A stretch of DNA of 32,700 bases. Source: a virus. The translations under genes and the position numbers were made by a program. Each line of letters starts with the position of its first letter. Positions within the stretch are counted from its first letter, which is position 1. Positions 7,676 to 15,903 of the stretch are shown one piece after another. The stretch covers positions 1 through 32,700 of IMG/VR virus record IMGVR_UViG_3300032285_001024; one strand, 5' to 3'. Below the pieces are notes generated by a model. That model made no database searches, was not told the DNA's origin, and worked only from the letters and a program-made list of their open reading frames with translations.

Positions 7676-8109
7676 TGCGGAGAGTCACTACTGAAAACCA
7701 AGAATATATGAGAGCTTGGCTTTCAAGAATGGTTCAGATTGACTTTCCAAATAATGCTAGGTTTATCGGACAAGAAATAGATGGAGAAATACAAGCGGTA
7801 GTCGGTTATTGTGGGTTTTTGCCAAATTCTTGCCAAATGCACTGTGCATCTTTGGTGGATAACTGGATTTCTAAAGATTTATTATGGGCATCTTTTGATT
7901 ACCCCTTTAATAAATTAGGAGTCAAGGTTATACTAGCACCATTGCATTCTGGTAATAAAGAAGCAATAAGACTTAACCGACACCTTGGTTTTGAAGTAAA
8001 AGCTGAAATTGAGCATGGTCATATGGATGGTGACCTAACAATTATGGCAATGAAAAAGGAGCAATGCAGATGGTTGACCATCTCTGCTCCATTGAACAAA
8101 GGAGAGTAG
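7675..8109 (+). CDS. GNAT-family acetyltransferase-like protein in virion gene block
   Basis: Starting at the ATG that overlaps the upstream TAA, with GGTGGAG just before it, the product has 144 residues. A reading from 7630 would extend 15 codons into the tail gene. VKVILAPLHSGNKEAIRLNRHLGF at residues 83-106 matches the GNAT acetyl-CoA region and helix: a beta strand, then NxxAIRLNxxLGF. It is followed by EHGHMDGDLTIMAM, the usual final strands. The substrate is unknown. Such genes occur among structural genes of many podoviruses and may modify host or virion proteins, or be adapted as a virion part. Confidence 0.8.
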   Translation: MRRVTTENQEYMRAWLSRMVQIDFPNNARFIGQEIDGEIQAVVGYCGFLPNSCQMHCASLVDNWISKDLLWASFDYPFNKLGVKVILAPLHSGNKEAIRLNRHLGFEVKAEIEHGHMDGDLTIMAMKKEQCRWLTISAPLNKGE

Positions 8110-8110
8110 C

Positions 8111-9730
8111 ATGGGCGGTCAAGGACTTATGGGAAATGTAGCAGGAACAGGAGCATCTGTTCCACAGCCTACTTATGGGCAACAGCCTATGGGCACTAAT
8201 GATGGATTAAATCCATTTACAACAAGTGTTTTAGCTAATCTTCAAAATGATCCAAGCCACAATGCTGGGCTAGATTCTTTTCCATCTTTGTCAAATTTTG
8301 GTAATCCAACAGGCTATGGTTCGGGTTTAACTGCTGCACAGCATGGTCAGATTGACATGGGCAATGGCAACTTTATGCCTACTAATCTTGGAGGTGGTTC
8401 TAATCCACTAGCGGCAGGTTTTGGTACAGGTACAACATTACCAGCAGAAGTAAACCCCAATTACAGGCCTAGTAGCGTAAATTATTTAAGTAATAATCAA
8501 AATACAGGCTATGGTTCAAGTTTAACTGCAGCACAACATGGTGTAATTGACATGGGTAATGGCAATCTAATGTCTACTAATTTAGGTGGCGGTGCTTACC
8601 CATTTGCAGGAGGTTTTGGTACAGGTACAACATTGCCTGAAGGTGTAAACCCAAACTATAGACCTAGTAGTGTTAATTATATTGGCGATAATGTTAGCTC
8701 TACCAATCAAAACACAGGATATAATTCTGGTTTAACTGCTGCACAGCATGGTCAGATTGACATGGGCAACGGCAATTTAATGGCTACTAATTTAGGTGGT
8801 GGAAGCTCTCCTTTTGCTGCTGGGGTAAATCAAAATGCTCCTCAAGGAGTTGGTCAAACCACACCAACACAAAATCCTTATGGAACTAATCCATATCAAA
8901 GTTCTACTAATCCTTTTATTCAAGCTGCTCAACAAACTCAATTCGGTAATGTCCAAGGGGCACAAGCCGCTACTGCTGCTAACCGAGTAAATCAAACAAC
9001 TCCATTCGGTAGCTTAACTTACACACAAACTGGTGTAGATGCTAATGGCAACCCAGTATGGTCTGCTAATCAATCATTTGCTCCTGAAGTTGCAGGAACT
9101 ATGTCGAATATTTCTAATCAAATTAGCAGAAATATTGGACAAGGTTTCAACCCTAATTTACCATCTACAGGCATCAATCCTGGCGAATCTTATTCTGATG
9201 CAATTATGAGAAGATTACAGCCAATTCAAGAAAGGGCACAAAAAGCTCTTGATGCTCAGTTGGCTAACCAAGGGATTATGCCTGGTTCTGAGGCTTATAA
9301 CCAAGCTAAGACTTTGCAATCTCAACAACAGAATGACCAATTAACTAGTGCTATTGTTGGTGGTTTACAAACAGGTTTGGCCGCTAATCAACAAGCTTAC
9401 AATCAAGCTTATCAAAACTATAACTTACCATTAAGTCAGTTATCTGCTTATAGGTCTGCTACTTCTCCTAATTATGTTAATCCATATACTCAAGCTGCTG
9501 TTAGTGGCCCTGATTATTTAGGTGCATACACAACTCAAGCTAATGCTGATTTAGCTGCTCAAAATGCTAAAGCTGCTCAACAAGCAGGATTAACTAGTGG
9601 TTTATTTAATTTAGGATCGAGTGCAATTATTGGAGCAGGTGGTGTTGGCAATTTAGCTAATACTATTGGCACAGGACTTTCTAATGCTGGCACAGGTGTT
9701 AGTAATTGGTGGAATGGATTGAGCTTCTAA
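8111..9730 (+). CDS. Probable ejection or internal virion protein with internal repeats
   Basis: This 539-residue protein is rich in Gly, Asn, Gln, Thr and Ala. Residues about 67-235 hold three copies of a 65-70-residue repeat with the core LTAAQHGxIDMGNGN and TNLGGG. Next come PFGSLTYTQTGVDANGNPVW and a helical Gln/Ala segment (MRRLQPIQERAQKALDAQL, MPGSEAYNQAKTLQSQQQND) that I recall from phage proteins of the ejection block. A hydrophobic glycine-rich end (SSAIIGAGGVGNLANTIGTG) follows. GGAGAG lies just upstream. It starts a run of four to five large genes between tail and lysis modules, the place of DNA-ejection proteins. The role is inferred. Confidence 0.7.
   Translation: MGGQGLMGNVAGTGASVPQPTYGQQPMGTNDGLNPFTTSVLANLQNDPSHNAGLDSFPSLSNFGNPTGYGSGLTAAQHGQIDMGNGNFMPTNLGGGSNPLAAGFGTGTTLPAEVNPNYRPSSVNYLSNNQNTGYGSSLTAAQHGVIDMGNGNLMSTNLGGGAYPFAGGFGTGTTLPEGVNPNYRPSSVNYIGDNVSSTNQNTGYNSGLTAAQHGQIDMGNGNLMATNLGGGSSPFAAGVNQNAPQGVGQTTPTQNPYGTNPYQSSTNPFIQAAQQTQFGNVQGAQAATAANRVNQTTPFGSLTYTQTGVDANGNPVWSANQSFAPEVAGTMSNISNQISRNIGQGFNPNLPSTGINPGESYSDAIMRRLQPIQERAQKALDAQLANQGIMPGSEAYNQAKTLQSQQQNDQLTSAIVGGLQTGLAANQQAYNQAYQNYNLPLSQLSAYRSATSPNYVNPYTQAAVSGPDYLGAYTTQANADLAAQNAKAAQQAGLTSGLFNLGSSAIIGAGGVGNLANTIGTGLSNAGTGVSNWWNGLSF
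8309..8820 (+). repeat. Three tandem in-frame repeats within the 8111 gene
   Basis: Copies begin near 8309, 8504 and 8714, giving spacings of 195 and 210 bases. The third is cut short near 8820. Each encodes GY.S.LTAAQHG.IDMGNGN, then TNLGGG, and copies 1 and 2 also share FGTGTTLP and VNPNYRPSSVNY. Differences are mostly at third positions with some substitutions, so the repeats are old enough to have drifted while keeping the core. Confidence 0.9.
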
Positions 9731-9731
9731 T

Positions 9732-10094
9732 ATGACACCTAGCCAAATCATTTTTGCTGATATTCAGTCTCATGGGAAAGACCCACAGGCTGATTTACAA
9801 GCTATCAATTCTGCTGTTGCAGCCAAAAAAGGCTTCATTATGCAGTCTGGTAATACTGTTTTATTTTTATTAATGATTAGTCCTGAAGCTGCCGAATTGC
9901 ATTTATATACTCAAGACAGGCCTATTGCTGTTGGTAAAGCTTTGCAAAGTTTTATTGATGGTATTAGAAAATCAGGAATTAAAGTTGTTTATGGCTCAGA
10001 AGAACCTCAACAGATTTTAGCTTTATTAAAATTTTTAGATATTCAAATTGAGCCTTCTGATAATCCTAAATATAAATGGATGGCGAGGGTCTAA
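9732..10094 (+). CDS. Hypothetical protein, possibly degenerate GNAT fold
   Basis: The 120-residue protein starts two bases after the previous stop. Strand-helix alternation is clear: NTVLFLLMISPEAAELHLYT, then a helix VGKALQSFIDGIRKSG, then IKVVYG, another helix QQILALLKFL and a final strand KYKWMARV. This order resembles the second half of an acetyltransferase fold without the acetyl-CoA loop. Similar short proteins occur next to ejection genes in podoviruses. The fold is inference from pattern only. The stop overlaps the next start (TAATG). Confidence 0.6.
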   Translation: MTPSQIIFADIQSHGKDPQADLQAINSAVAAKKGFIMQSGNTVLFLLMISPEAAELHLYTQDRPIAVGKALQSFIDGIRKSGIKVVYGSEEPQQILALLKFLDIQIEPSDNPKYKWMARV

Positions 10095-10876
10095 TGGGTG
10101 CAATTAGCGATGTAGTAAGCTCAGTTGGTGATGTCATTGGCGGGGCTGTCGATTTTGTTGGGAATGCCATTGATACAGTTGTTAGCAATCCATTAGAAGC
10201 TGCTGCTTTAATTGGTACTGCTATAATAGCTCCTGAATTATTGCCAGCTTTAGGCGAAACTGCTGCTGGTACTGCTGCTGCTGAAACTGGATTAGCGACT
10301 TTGCCTGAATCTGTGTTATCTGCTGATGCTGCTTTTGGTGCTCCTGCATCTGCTAGTTTAGTTGCTCCTGAAGTTGGGGCTGCTCAAGCTGCTAGTGCAT
10401 CTATGGCATCTCCATCTATAGCAGATGTATTTGCAAATACAATTACTCATCCTGTAGAAGCTTCAACTACTCCAATTACTACAGGAAATGAAATTCCTTA
10501 TGATTGGAATACTATCAATACAGCACCAAATATGACTGCTGTTGATGCTGCTAATGCTGCTGGTGCAGCTGCTTCAAATACTCCTTTGTCAAGCCAGTTA
10601 ATGACAGGCGAAGGTGCAGTTCCATCTAGTTCTTTAACAGATAATTTAAAGCTTCCTAATTCATCACAAACACCGACACAATCTAATTTAAACTTAGCAA
10701 ATGCTTTGAAATCTAGTTCTTTTTTGACACCACAGTTACAGACTTATCGATCACAGAACCCATTTAGTTTTACTCAACAACAACCGATTCAAGGTAATAC
10801 CCCAAATTTTTCAGGGCAAACTGAAACAGCTTTAGGTAATACAAATTTATTGGCTAATTTATTGAAGCAAGGATAA
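10094..10876 (+). CDS. Ala-rich virion protein, ejection block
   Basis: From the ATG overlapping the previous TAA (GAGGG lies just before it) the product is 260 residues; a start at 10076 would add six codons. The N-terminus is amphipathic then hydrophobic (ISDVVSSVGDVIGGAVDFVG, then AAALIGTAIIAPELLPALG), a pattern of proteins that insert into or cross membranes during DNA ejection. The remainder is low-complexity, rich in Ala, Ser, Thr, Asn and Gln, and ends TNLLANLLKQG. I recognise no enzymatic motif. Neighbours and composition point to an internal virion protein. Confidence 0.65.
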   Translation: MGAISDVVSSVGDVIGGAVDFVGNAIDTVVSNPLEAAALIGTAIIAPELLPALGETAAGTAAAETGLATLPESVLSADAAFGAPASASLVAPEVGAAQAASASMASPSIADVFANTITHPVEASTTPITTGNEIPYDWNTINTAPNMTAVDAANAAGAAASNTPLSSQLMTGEGAVPSSSLTDNLKLPNSSQTPTQSNLNLANALKSSSFLTPQLQTYRSQNPFSFTQQQPIQGNTPNFSGQTETALGNTNLLANLLKQG

Positions 10877-10878
10877 TC

Positions 10879-12126
10879 ATGGCTACACCAATCAGAACTC
10901 AGAGTCCTTTTTTACTAGACCCAAACAATCCTATGGCTCAGGAGTATTTGGGCTTAGAAAGACAACAAAAATTAGCTGATTTATTGATTTCTCAAGGTGC
11001 TCAACAACCTCAAGGTCAAATGGTTAGCGGTCACTTTGTTAAGCCTTCTTTGGCTCAAAATATTGCCCCTTTGTTTGCTGGAATAACAGGGCAACAATTA
11101 AGCAAATCTGTTGAGCAAAAACAATTAGCTTTAGCAGACCAATTAAGAAAACAAAAAGCTCAAGGCATCCAAGAATTTATGGCTTCAGGTCAAGAAACTC
11201 CTGCAAGCTATAACTATGGCAACAATGAAGCAGACCAAATTACTACTGTAACTCCTGCTAAACCTGCTATGCCATATGACCAAAGGCTTGCTAATTTGGC
11301 TAGAACAAATCCTGAATTGGCTGATATGCTTATGGCTGAAAGATTCAAGACTCAGAAGAAGGGTGTTGAAGAAGAGCTTTACACTATTGGCCCTGATGGT
11401 AAGCCAATGATTGTTGCACCAGGAACTCCAAAAGATCCAACAGAATATAAAGAATATCTTAAAGCTACACAAGGGCCTAATGGTTTTAAAGGTAATTTCT
11501 TTGAATATCAACAAGCTCTTAAAAGAGCTGGTGCAACGAATGTTAATGTCAGCACAGAAAAATCTTATGGTTCTGCTTTTGGTCAAGGTTTAGCTAAATC
11601 TGACTTAGACTTATATGATCAAGCTAAAAATGCTCCACAAATGCTAGAAAATGTGCAATCAACCAAAAAATTGCTTGATAGTGGAAAAGTTTATACAGGT
11701 CTTGGTGCTAATGCAAAGCTTGATTTGGCTAGAATGGGAACTGCTTTAGGTGTTGCTGGCGAAGGAACTGCTGAAACAGTTGCAAATACTCAACAATTAT
11801 TTGCTAATAGGGCACAAGCTACTTTGGATTCTATTAAATCTTCAGGACTTGGTGCTGGACAAGGATTTTCTAATAAAGATAGAGAGTTTTTGGAAGCTGC
11901 TAAGTTGGGTAATATTACTTATGACAAAGCTTCTTTACAAAGACAGCTTGATATTGAAGAAAGAGTTGCTAGACAAACTGTTAACAAATGGAATAATCGA
12001 CTTAAATCTATTCCTAAAAGTGCTGTTGAACCAACTGGTATTAATGAAATTGTTTTGCCTATGCAAGGTCAAATTAATACTGGAAATGGTAGTGGTCGTG
12101 GGTGGAGACTTAAGGAGAATAATTAA
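10879..12126 (+). CDS. Large internal virion/ejection protein candidate
   Basis: The 415-residue, mostly helical protein begins with a virion-type N-terminus (RTQSPFLLDPNNPMAQEYLG) and has Gln-rich helices (LSKSVEQKQLALADQLRKQK). A central segment GANAKLDLARMGTALGVAGE and SSGLGAGQGFSNKDREFLEAAKLG is familiar from phage ejection-region proteins. The C-terminal helix carries ERVARQTVNKWNNRL. It lacks membrane segments and a lysozyme or transglycosylase motif. AAGGA precedes the start and the stop overlaps the next ATG (TAATG). Several overlapping readings on both strands inside it arise from its low-complexity Leu/Asn/Ala codons and are not genes. Confidence 0.68.
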   Translation: MATPIRTQSPFLLDPNNPMAQEYLGLERQQKLADLLISQGAQQPQGQMVSGHFVKPSLAQNIAPLFAGITGQQLSKSVEQKQLALADQLRKQKAQGIQEFMASGQETPASYNYGNNEADQITTVTPAKPAMPYDQRLANLARTNPELADMLMAERFKTQKKGVEEELYTIGPDGKPMIVAPGTPKDPTEYKEYLKATQGPNGFKGNFFEYQQALKRAGATNVNVSTEKSYGSAFGQGLAKSDLDLYDQAKNAPQMLENVQSTKKLLDSGKVYTGLGANAKLDLARMGTALGVAGEGTAETVANTQQLFANRAQATLDSIKSSGLGAGQGFSNKDREFLEAAKLGNITYDKASLQRQLDIEERVARQTVNKWNNRLKSIPKSAVEPTGINEIVLPMQGQINTGNGSGRGWRLKENN

Positions 12127-13550
12127 TGGCTGAAAAAGAATATACAGTTGTTGCTCCTGATGGCAAAGAAATTACTTTGATTGGCCCTGTTGGGGCTAGT
12201 CAAGAAGAGGTTATTGCTCAAGCTCAACAATTATATAAGCCTAGCTCTCAACAGGTTAAACCTAAATCTATTACAAATTATTTAGCTCCTGTAGTAGAAG
12301 TTCCATTAACAGTTGCTTCAAGTGCTGCTGCTCCTTTTTTAGGTGCTGCAAAAGGAATCTATCAAAATATTCGCCAAGGCACAAATGAAAGAGTAGATCG
12401 ACCTGAGTTAGCTCAAGAGTTTATTTATAAGCCTAGTTCTCCTGTTTCTCAAGAAATCCTTGGGGGCATGGGAAGTGCTTTAGAAGCATCTAAATTACCG
12501 CCTTATATTCCTGGTGCAGGTCAAGCAGGTCAAGCAATTAAACAGGCTACACAATTTAGCCCATTACCATCTTATGCTGCTTCACAAATTGAAAAAGCAT
12601 CTCCTGTAGTTTCTACTGTTACAGATAAAATGGCTAATCTTTTAAAGAAAGAGCCAAAACCATTTACTCCATCAACTAAAGCATTAGAAGAACAATCATC
12701 ATCTTTGTTTAAAAAAGCCAAAGAATCTGGTGTTGAATTAAATTCTGAAGATTTTTCTAATGAGATGAATAATATAACTAGCAATTTAAGAGAGCTTGGA
12801 TATGACCCAAGGCTTCATCCTAAAGTTGCTATTGCTATTGAAAATTTAACTAATCCAGATATTCCAAAAGATTTTAAAGAATTAAAAACTTTAAGAACTT
12901 TTATTAGAAATGCTCAAAAAAGTTCTGATTCAACTGAAAAAATGCTTGGAACTCAGTTAAAGAATGATTTTGATAGCTACATTGCAACAATGCCTGAATC
13001 TTCTGTTGTGGGTGGTTCTAAAGAAGGTTTAGCAGCATGGAAAGAAGCTAGAGATACATATTCTCGATTAAGCAAATCTGAAATTTTTGATGATATGCTA
13101 AGTAAAGCTGATTTAAATGCTTCTAAATATAGTCAATCAGGAGTTGAAAATTATTTAGCTACAAAATTAAGAAATTTAGCTAACAATGATAAACAAATGA
13201 GATTATTTACACCTGCTGAACAAGAGGCTATTAGAGAAGCTGCTAAAGGTGGAAATTTACAAAATATTTTAAGAATGGCAGGAAAATATAGCCCAAGTAG
13301 TGTTATAGCAACTGCTGGTGGATCTTATTTGGGAGCAAGTTTATTAGGCCCTGCTGGGGCTGTAATTGCACCTGCTGTTGGTGCTAGTGCTAAATATGCT
13401 GCTACTCAAATGAGAAAAGGTGATGTTAATAAATTGGCAGAAATGATGAGAAGAGGTCAAGAAACAACACCTATAATAAATTGGCAAAAACCTATCACAA
13501 TGGATGATAGGGTTATTGAATTGTTAAAAAGATTTAATCAAGGGGAATAA
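12126..13550 (+). CDS. Large virion/ejection protein with glycine-rich membrane-like end
   Basis: The 474-residue protein opens with a small beta domain (YTVVAPDGKEITLIGPVGAS, then a helix QEEVIAQAQQLY) found at the start of many phage virion proteins. A hydrophobic Ala-rich stretch comes next (VASSAAAPFLGAAKGIY), then a long charged helical middle with FIRNAQKSSDS and AAWKEARDTYSRLSKSEIFDD. At about residues 395-425 lies GGSYLGASLLGPAGAVIAPA, long enough to enter a membrane. It ends with a basic helix. Translation is coupled to the preceding gene by TAATG. No catalytic motif is visible. Confidence 0.68.
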   Translation: MAEKEYTVVAPDGKEITLIGPVGASQEEVIAQAQQLYKPSSQQVKPKSITNYLAPVVEVPLTVASSAAAPFLGAAKGIYQNIRQGTNERVDRPELAQEFIYKPSSPVSQEILGGMGSALEASKLPPYIPGAGQAGQAIKQATQFSPLPSYAASQIEKASPVVSTVTDKMANLLKKEPKPFTPSTKALEEQSSSLFKKAKESGVELNSEDFSNEMNNITSNLRELGYDPRLHPKVAIAIENLTNPDIPKDFKELKTLRTFIRNAQKSSDSTEKMLGTQLKNDFDSYIATMPESSVVGGSKEGLAAWKEARDTYSRLSKSEIFDDMLSKADLNASKYSQSGVENYLATKLRNLANNDKQMRLFTPAEQEAIREAAKGGNLQNILRMAGKYSPSSVIATAGGSYLGASLLGPAGAVIAPAVGASAKYAATQMRKGDVNKLAEMMRRGQETTPIINWQKPITMDDRVIELLKRFNQGE

Positions 13551-13552
13551 GA

Positions 13553-13831
13553 ATGAGTCGCAATGGATCAGGAGTCTATAACCTTCCTGCTGGTAATCCA
13601 GTAGTTACAGGTACAACCATATCTTCAACCTGGGCTAATAATACCCTTTCAGATATTGCTACTGCTCTTACGGGCTCTGTTGCTGCTGATGGTCAGACTG
13701 CTATGTCAGGCAACCTACAAATGGCTACAAACCTCATTACAGGCTTGGGTGACCCTGTATCTGCTCAAGATGCGGTTACTTTAAATTTCCTGTCTACAGG
13801 GACTTATACAGTTGATGGTGGGAGCTTTTAA
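13553..13831 (+). CDS. Small tail-fibre-like protein (stand-alone fibre domain)
   Basis: This 92-residue protein starts MSRNGSGVYNLPAGNPVVTG and includes TISSTWANNTLSDIATALT, a segment normally found at the start of phage tail fibres. It continues with LQMATNLITGLGDPVSAQDAVTLNFL, a fibre trimerisation-type region. It ends TVDGGSF, very like the TIDGGTF end of the fibre at 30323. Here it is a separate short gene, so it may be an adaptor, a trimmed fibre or a partner of another fibre protein. AGGGGAA precedes the start, and its stop overlaps the next ATG (TAATG). Confidence 0.75.
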   Translation: MSRNGSGVYNLPAGNPVVTGTTISSTWANNTLSDIATALTGSVAADGQTAMSGNLQMATNLITGLGDPVSAQDAVTLNFLSTGTYTVDGGSF

Positions 13832-14034
13832 TGGAAATCGATCCTATTAAATTTGGTGTGACTTGGCAAAAAGTCGAGACTATGGAAACTGAAATGGCTG
13901 AAATTAAACAAGATGTCAAAGAATTACTAGCTCTTGCTAACAAAGGCAGAGGCGGTTTTTGGGTTGGCATGAGCATTGTCTCTGCTTTTTCTACTTTTGT
14001 AGGATATATCACACACTATTGGATGAATAAATAA
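13831..14034 (+). CDS. Tail-anchored small membrane protein, lysis-associated
   Basis: The 67-residue product has a charged helical N-terminal part with a short coiled coil (METEMAEIKQDVKELLALA, residues 18-36) and one C-terminal membrane segment (about residues 42-61) ending HYWMNK. This topology is shared by XhlA-type haemolysin-like proteins that assist holins, though sequence identity to that family is not established. It overlaps both neighbours by single-base TAATG junctions and lies directly before the holin and endolysin. It may be a second holin, an antiholin or a spannin-like partner. Confidence 0.7.
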   Translation: MEIDPIKFGVTWQKVETMETEMAEIKQDVKELLALANKGRGGFWVGMSIVSAFSTFVGYITHYWMNK

Positions 14035-14435
14035 TGGCATTTGACCCTATATCAACAGTATTAGATATAGGTGGAAAAATCCTTGATAGGGTTATTCCTG
14101 ATACCAATGCTAGAGATAAAGCCAAAGAGGAACTAGCAAAGGCTATCAATGACCAAGATTTTCAAATCACTATGGCTCAAATTGCAGTCAATGCTGAAGA
14201 AGCCAAATCTGACAATTTATTTAAAAGCGGTTGGCGGCCTTCTGTTGGTTGGACTTGTAGTATTGCCTTTGCTTTGCATTTTGTTGTTCTTCCAATACTT
14301 AATATTGGGCTTGTCGGTAGTGGCTATAAAGCCATTGCTATCCCTTTTGATATGGACACTCTCTTTACTGTCCTTGGGGGATTATTAGGTCTTGGTGGTT
14401 TAAGAACTGTTGAAAAGATGAAAGGCATTAAATGA
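14034..14435 (+). CDS. Holin (three-TM, gene-transfer-agent type family)
   Basis: The 133-residue protein begins with an amphipathic helical region. The diagnostic SGWRPSVGWTCS (residues 65-76) enters the first membrane segment (71-93), and a second membrane segment follows at about 108-124 (FTVLGGLLGLGGLRTVEKMK). The WRPSVGW motif and GLRTxEK end are characteristic of the holin family PF11351, as I recall. Holins open the inner membrane at the set time for lysis so that the endolysin reaches the wall. Its stop overlaps the endolysin start (ATGA), giving a compact lysis cassette with the 13831 gene. Confidence 0.85.
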   Translation: MAFDPISTVLDIGGKILDRVIPDTNARDKAKEELAKAINDQDFQITMAQIAVNAEEAKSDNLFKSGWRPSVGWTCSIAFALHFVVLPILNIGLVGSGYKAIAIPFDMDTLFTVLGGLLGLGGLRTVEKMKGIK

Positions 14436-14866
14436 AATTGAGTGAGTATTTCACCTTAGAAGAGCTTACTCATTCAGACCTAGCATCTAGAAAAGGCATA
14501 GATAACTCACCAGGTATGCTTGCATCAGCTAATTTAATGAGATTAGCTAAGTTGCTAGATCAGGTCAGAAAGTGCCTCGGCAAGCCTGTTATGGTTAATT
14601 CAGGGTTTCGATGCAAAGAATTAAATACTTTGGTGGGTGGTCAGCCAAACTCTCAGCATTTAGAAGGTTGTGCTGCCGATATTAGAATATCAGGCATGAC
14701 TCCTGATGAAATAGTCAAAGCTATCATTCAATCAGATATTCAATTTGACCAAATGATTAGAGAATTTGACTCATGGGTTCATATTTCTGTAACAAATAGA
14801 GCAGAAGATACTCCAAGGAATCAAATACTTATTATTGACAAGCAAGGCACTAGACCTTATAAATAG
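14432..14866 (+). CDS. Endolysin, M15-type zinc peptidase
   Basis: The 144-residue, single-domain enzyme shows the D-Ala-D-Ala carboxypeptidase/L-alanyl-D-glutamate peptidase signature: SGFRC (57-61), SQHLEGCAADI with His76 and Asp83, and WVHIS with His117. These three residues bind the zinc in the M15 family. The N-terminus FTLEELTHSDLASRKGID is typical of phage M15_3 peptidases. It has no signal peptide, so it relies on the adjacent holin for export. It cleaves stem-peptide bonds in peptidoglycan; the exact bond is inferred from the family. The size is normal for a globular endolysin of Gram-negative hosts. Confidence 0.93.
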   Translation: MKLSEYFTLEELTHSDLASRKGIDNSPGMLASANLMRLAKLLDQVRKCLGKPVMVNSGFRCKELNTLVGGQPNSQHLEGCAADIRISGMTPDEIVKAIIQSDIQFDQMIREFDSWVHISVTNRAEDTPRNQILIIDKQGTRPYK

Positions 14867-14892
14867 CTGTTTTAAATACCTTTAAGGGTTGT

Positions 14893-15903
14893 ATGAATGT
14901 ATCTGATGAGAAATTTATAGCAATTTGGAGAGAAATACAGTCTCCAACTGGAGTAGCTAAAGTTCTAGGTATTGACCCTAGAAATGTCATGAGGCGAAGA
15001 AATTATTTAGAGGGTAAATACAATATTACTCTTGCTACAAATAATCCTACTAAAAAACCTGTTCATATTAATAAAGAAGAATTAAAAGAAAAATTAGAAC
15101 AAAGAATACAACAAGCAGAACACAATGTAAGGCGAGGAATAGCTTTAGAAAAGGGTAGAGTAATTGTTTTTAGTGATGCCCATATCATTCCCGATTACAA
15201 CACTACCGCTTCAAGAGCTTTAATAGAGTGCATCAAAGAGTTTAAGCCTGAAGTCATAGTTTGTAATGGCGATGCTTTTGATGGCCAAAGACTAAGTAGA
15301 TTTCCTAGGATTGGATTTGACCAGACATATACAGTTAAACAAGAATTGGATGCTTGCATTGAATATCTTGGTGAAATTGAAAAAGCATCAACATTTAAAC
15401 AAAACCTTATTTGGACTTTGGGAAACCATGATGCTCGCTTTGAATCACAATTAGCTAATAGTTCTGCACACAATTATGAAGGCATAAAAGGTTTTACATT
15501 AAAAGATCATTTTCCATTGTGGCAGTCTTGTTGGAGTTTTTGGGTAAATGACAATACTCAGATTAAACACAGGCATAAGGGCGGATATAATGCTGGCAGA
15601 GCAAATGTCCAAGCAAGCTCTGTGCATACTGTTACAGGCCATACTCATGTCTTAACTGTGCATCCATTTACAACATTAAATCCAGCATTTACTATGGGAA
15701 CTATTTATGGTGTGCAAACTGGAACTTTAGCAAATCCTTATGGACAACAGTTTAGCTATATGGAAGATTCAGCTAGAGACCATAGAAGCGGTTTTGCTAT
15801 GCTTACTTATGAAAGAGGGCAACTTTTACCACCTGAGCTAATTCAAGTCTGGGATGAAGATGCTGGCGAGGTAACATTTAGAGGAAAAATTTATTCGGTA
15901 TGA
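14893..15903 (+). CDS. Calcineurin-like metallophosphatase with N-terminal HTH-like domain
   Basis: The 336-residue protein has all core motifs of a binuclear metallophosphoesterase: SDAH (94-97), GDAFDG (126-131), GNHD (177-180) and GHTH (249-252). The first 45 residues (KFIAIWREIQSPTGVAKVLG, then DPRNVMRRRNYLE) look like a helix-turn-helix domain, joined by a charged helical linker. Phage members of this layout occur widely near lysis genes, and the substrate is unknown; RNA, nucleotides or phosphoproteins are possible. The ATG follows GGTTGT with no strong ribosome site. Its TGA overlaps the next ATG (ATGA), so the HNH protein is coupled to it. Confidence 0.88.
   Translation: MNVSDEKFIAIWREIQSPTGVAKVLGIDPRNVMRRRNYLEGKYNITLATNNPTKKPVHINKEELKEKLEQRIQQAEHNVRRGIALEKGRVIVFSDAHIIPDYNTTASRALIECIKEFKPEVIVCNGDAFDGQRLSRFPRIGFDQTYTVKQELDACIEYLGEIEKASTFKQNLIWTLGNHDARFESQLANSSAHNYEGIKGFTLKDHFPLWQSCWSFWVNDNTQIKHRHKGGYNAGRANVQASSVHTVTGHTHVLTVHPFTTLNPAFTMGTIYGVQTGTLANPYGQQFSYMEDSARDHRSGFAMLTYERGQLLPPELIQVWDEDAGEVTFRGKIYSV

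Noticed and set aside
10219-10227. TGCTATAAT extended -10 match
   Set aside because: It lies within the coding region of the 10094 gene and encodes a normal hydrophobic stretch. No transcription boundary is suggested there.
11185-11593. Opposite-strand and alternate-frame readings within the 10879 gene
   Set aside because: They come from low-complexity codons of the long virion gene and show no motif, spacing or ribosome site.
11750-12133. 127-codon Leu-rich reading in another frame of the 10879 gene
   Set aside because: Very high Leu content from Ala/Gln/Gly codons read out of frame, with no start signal.
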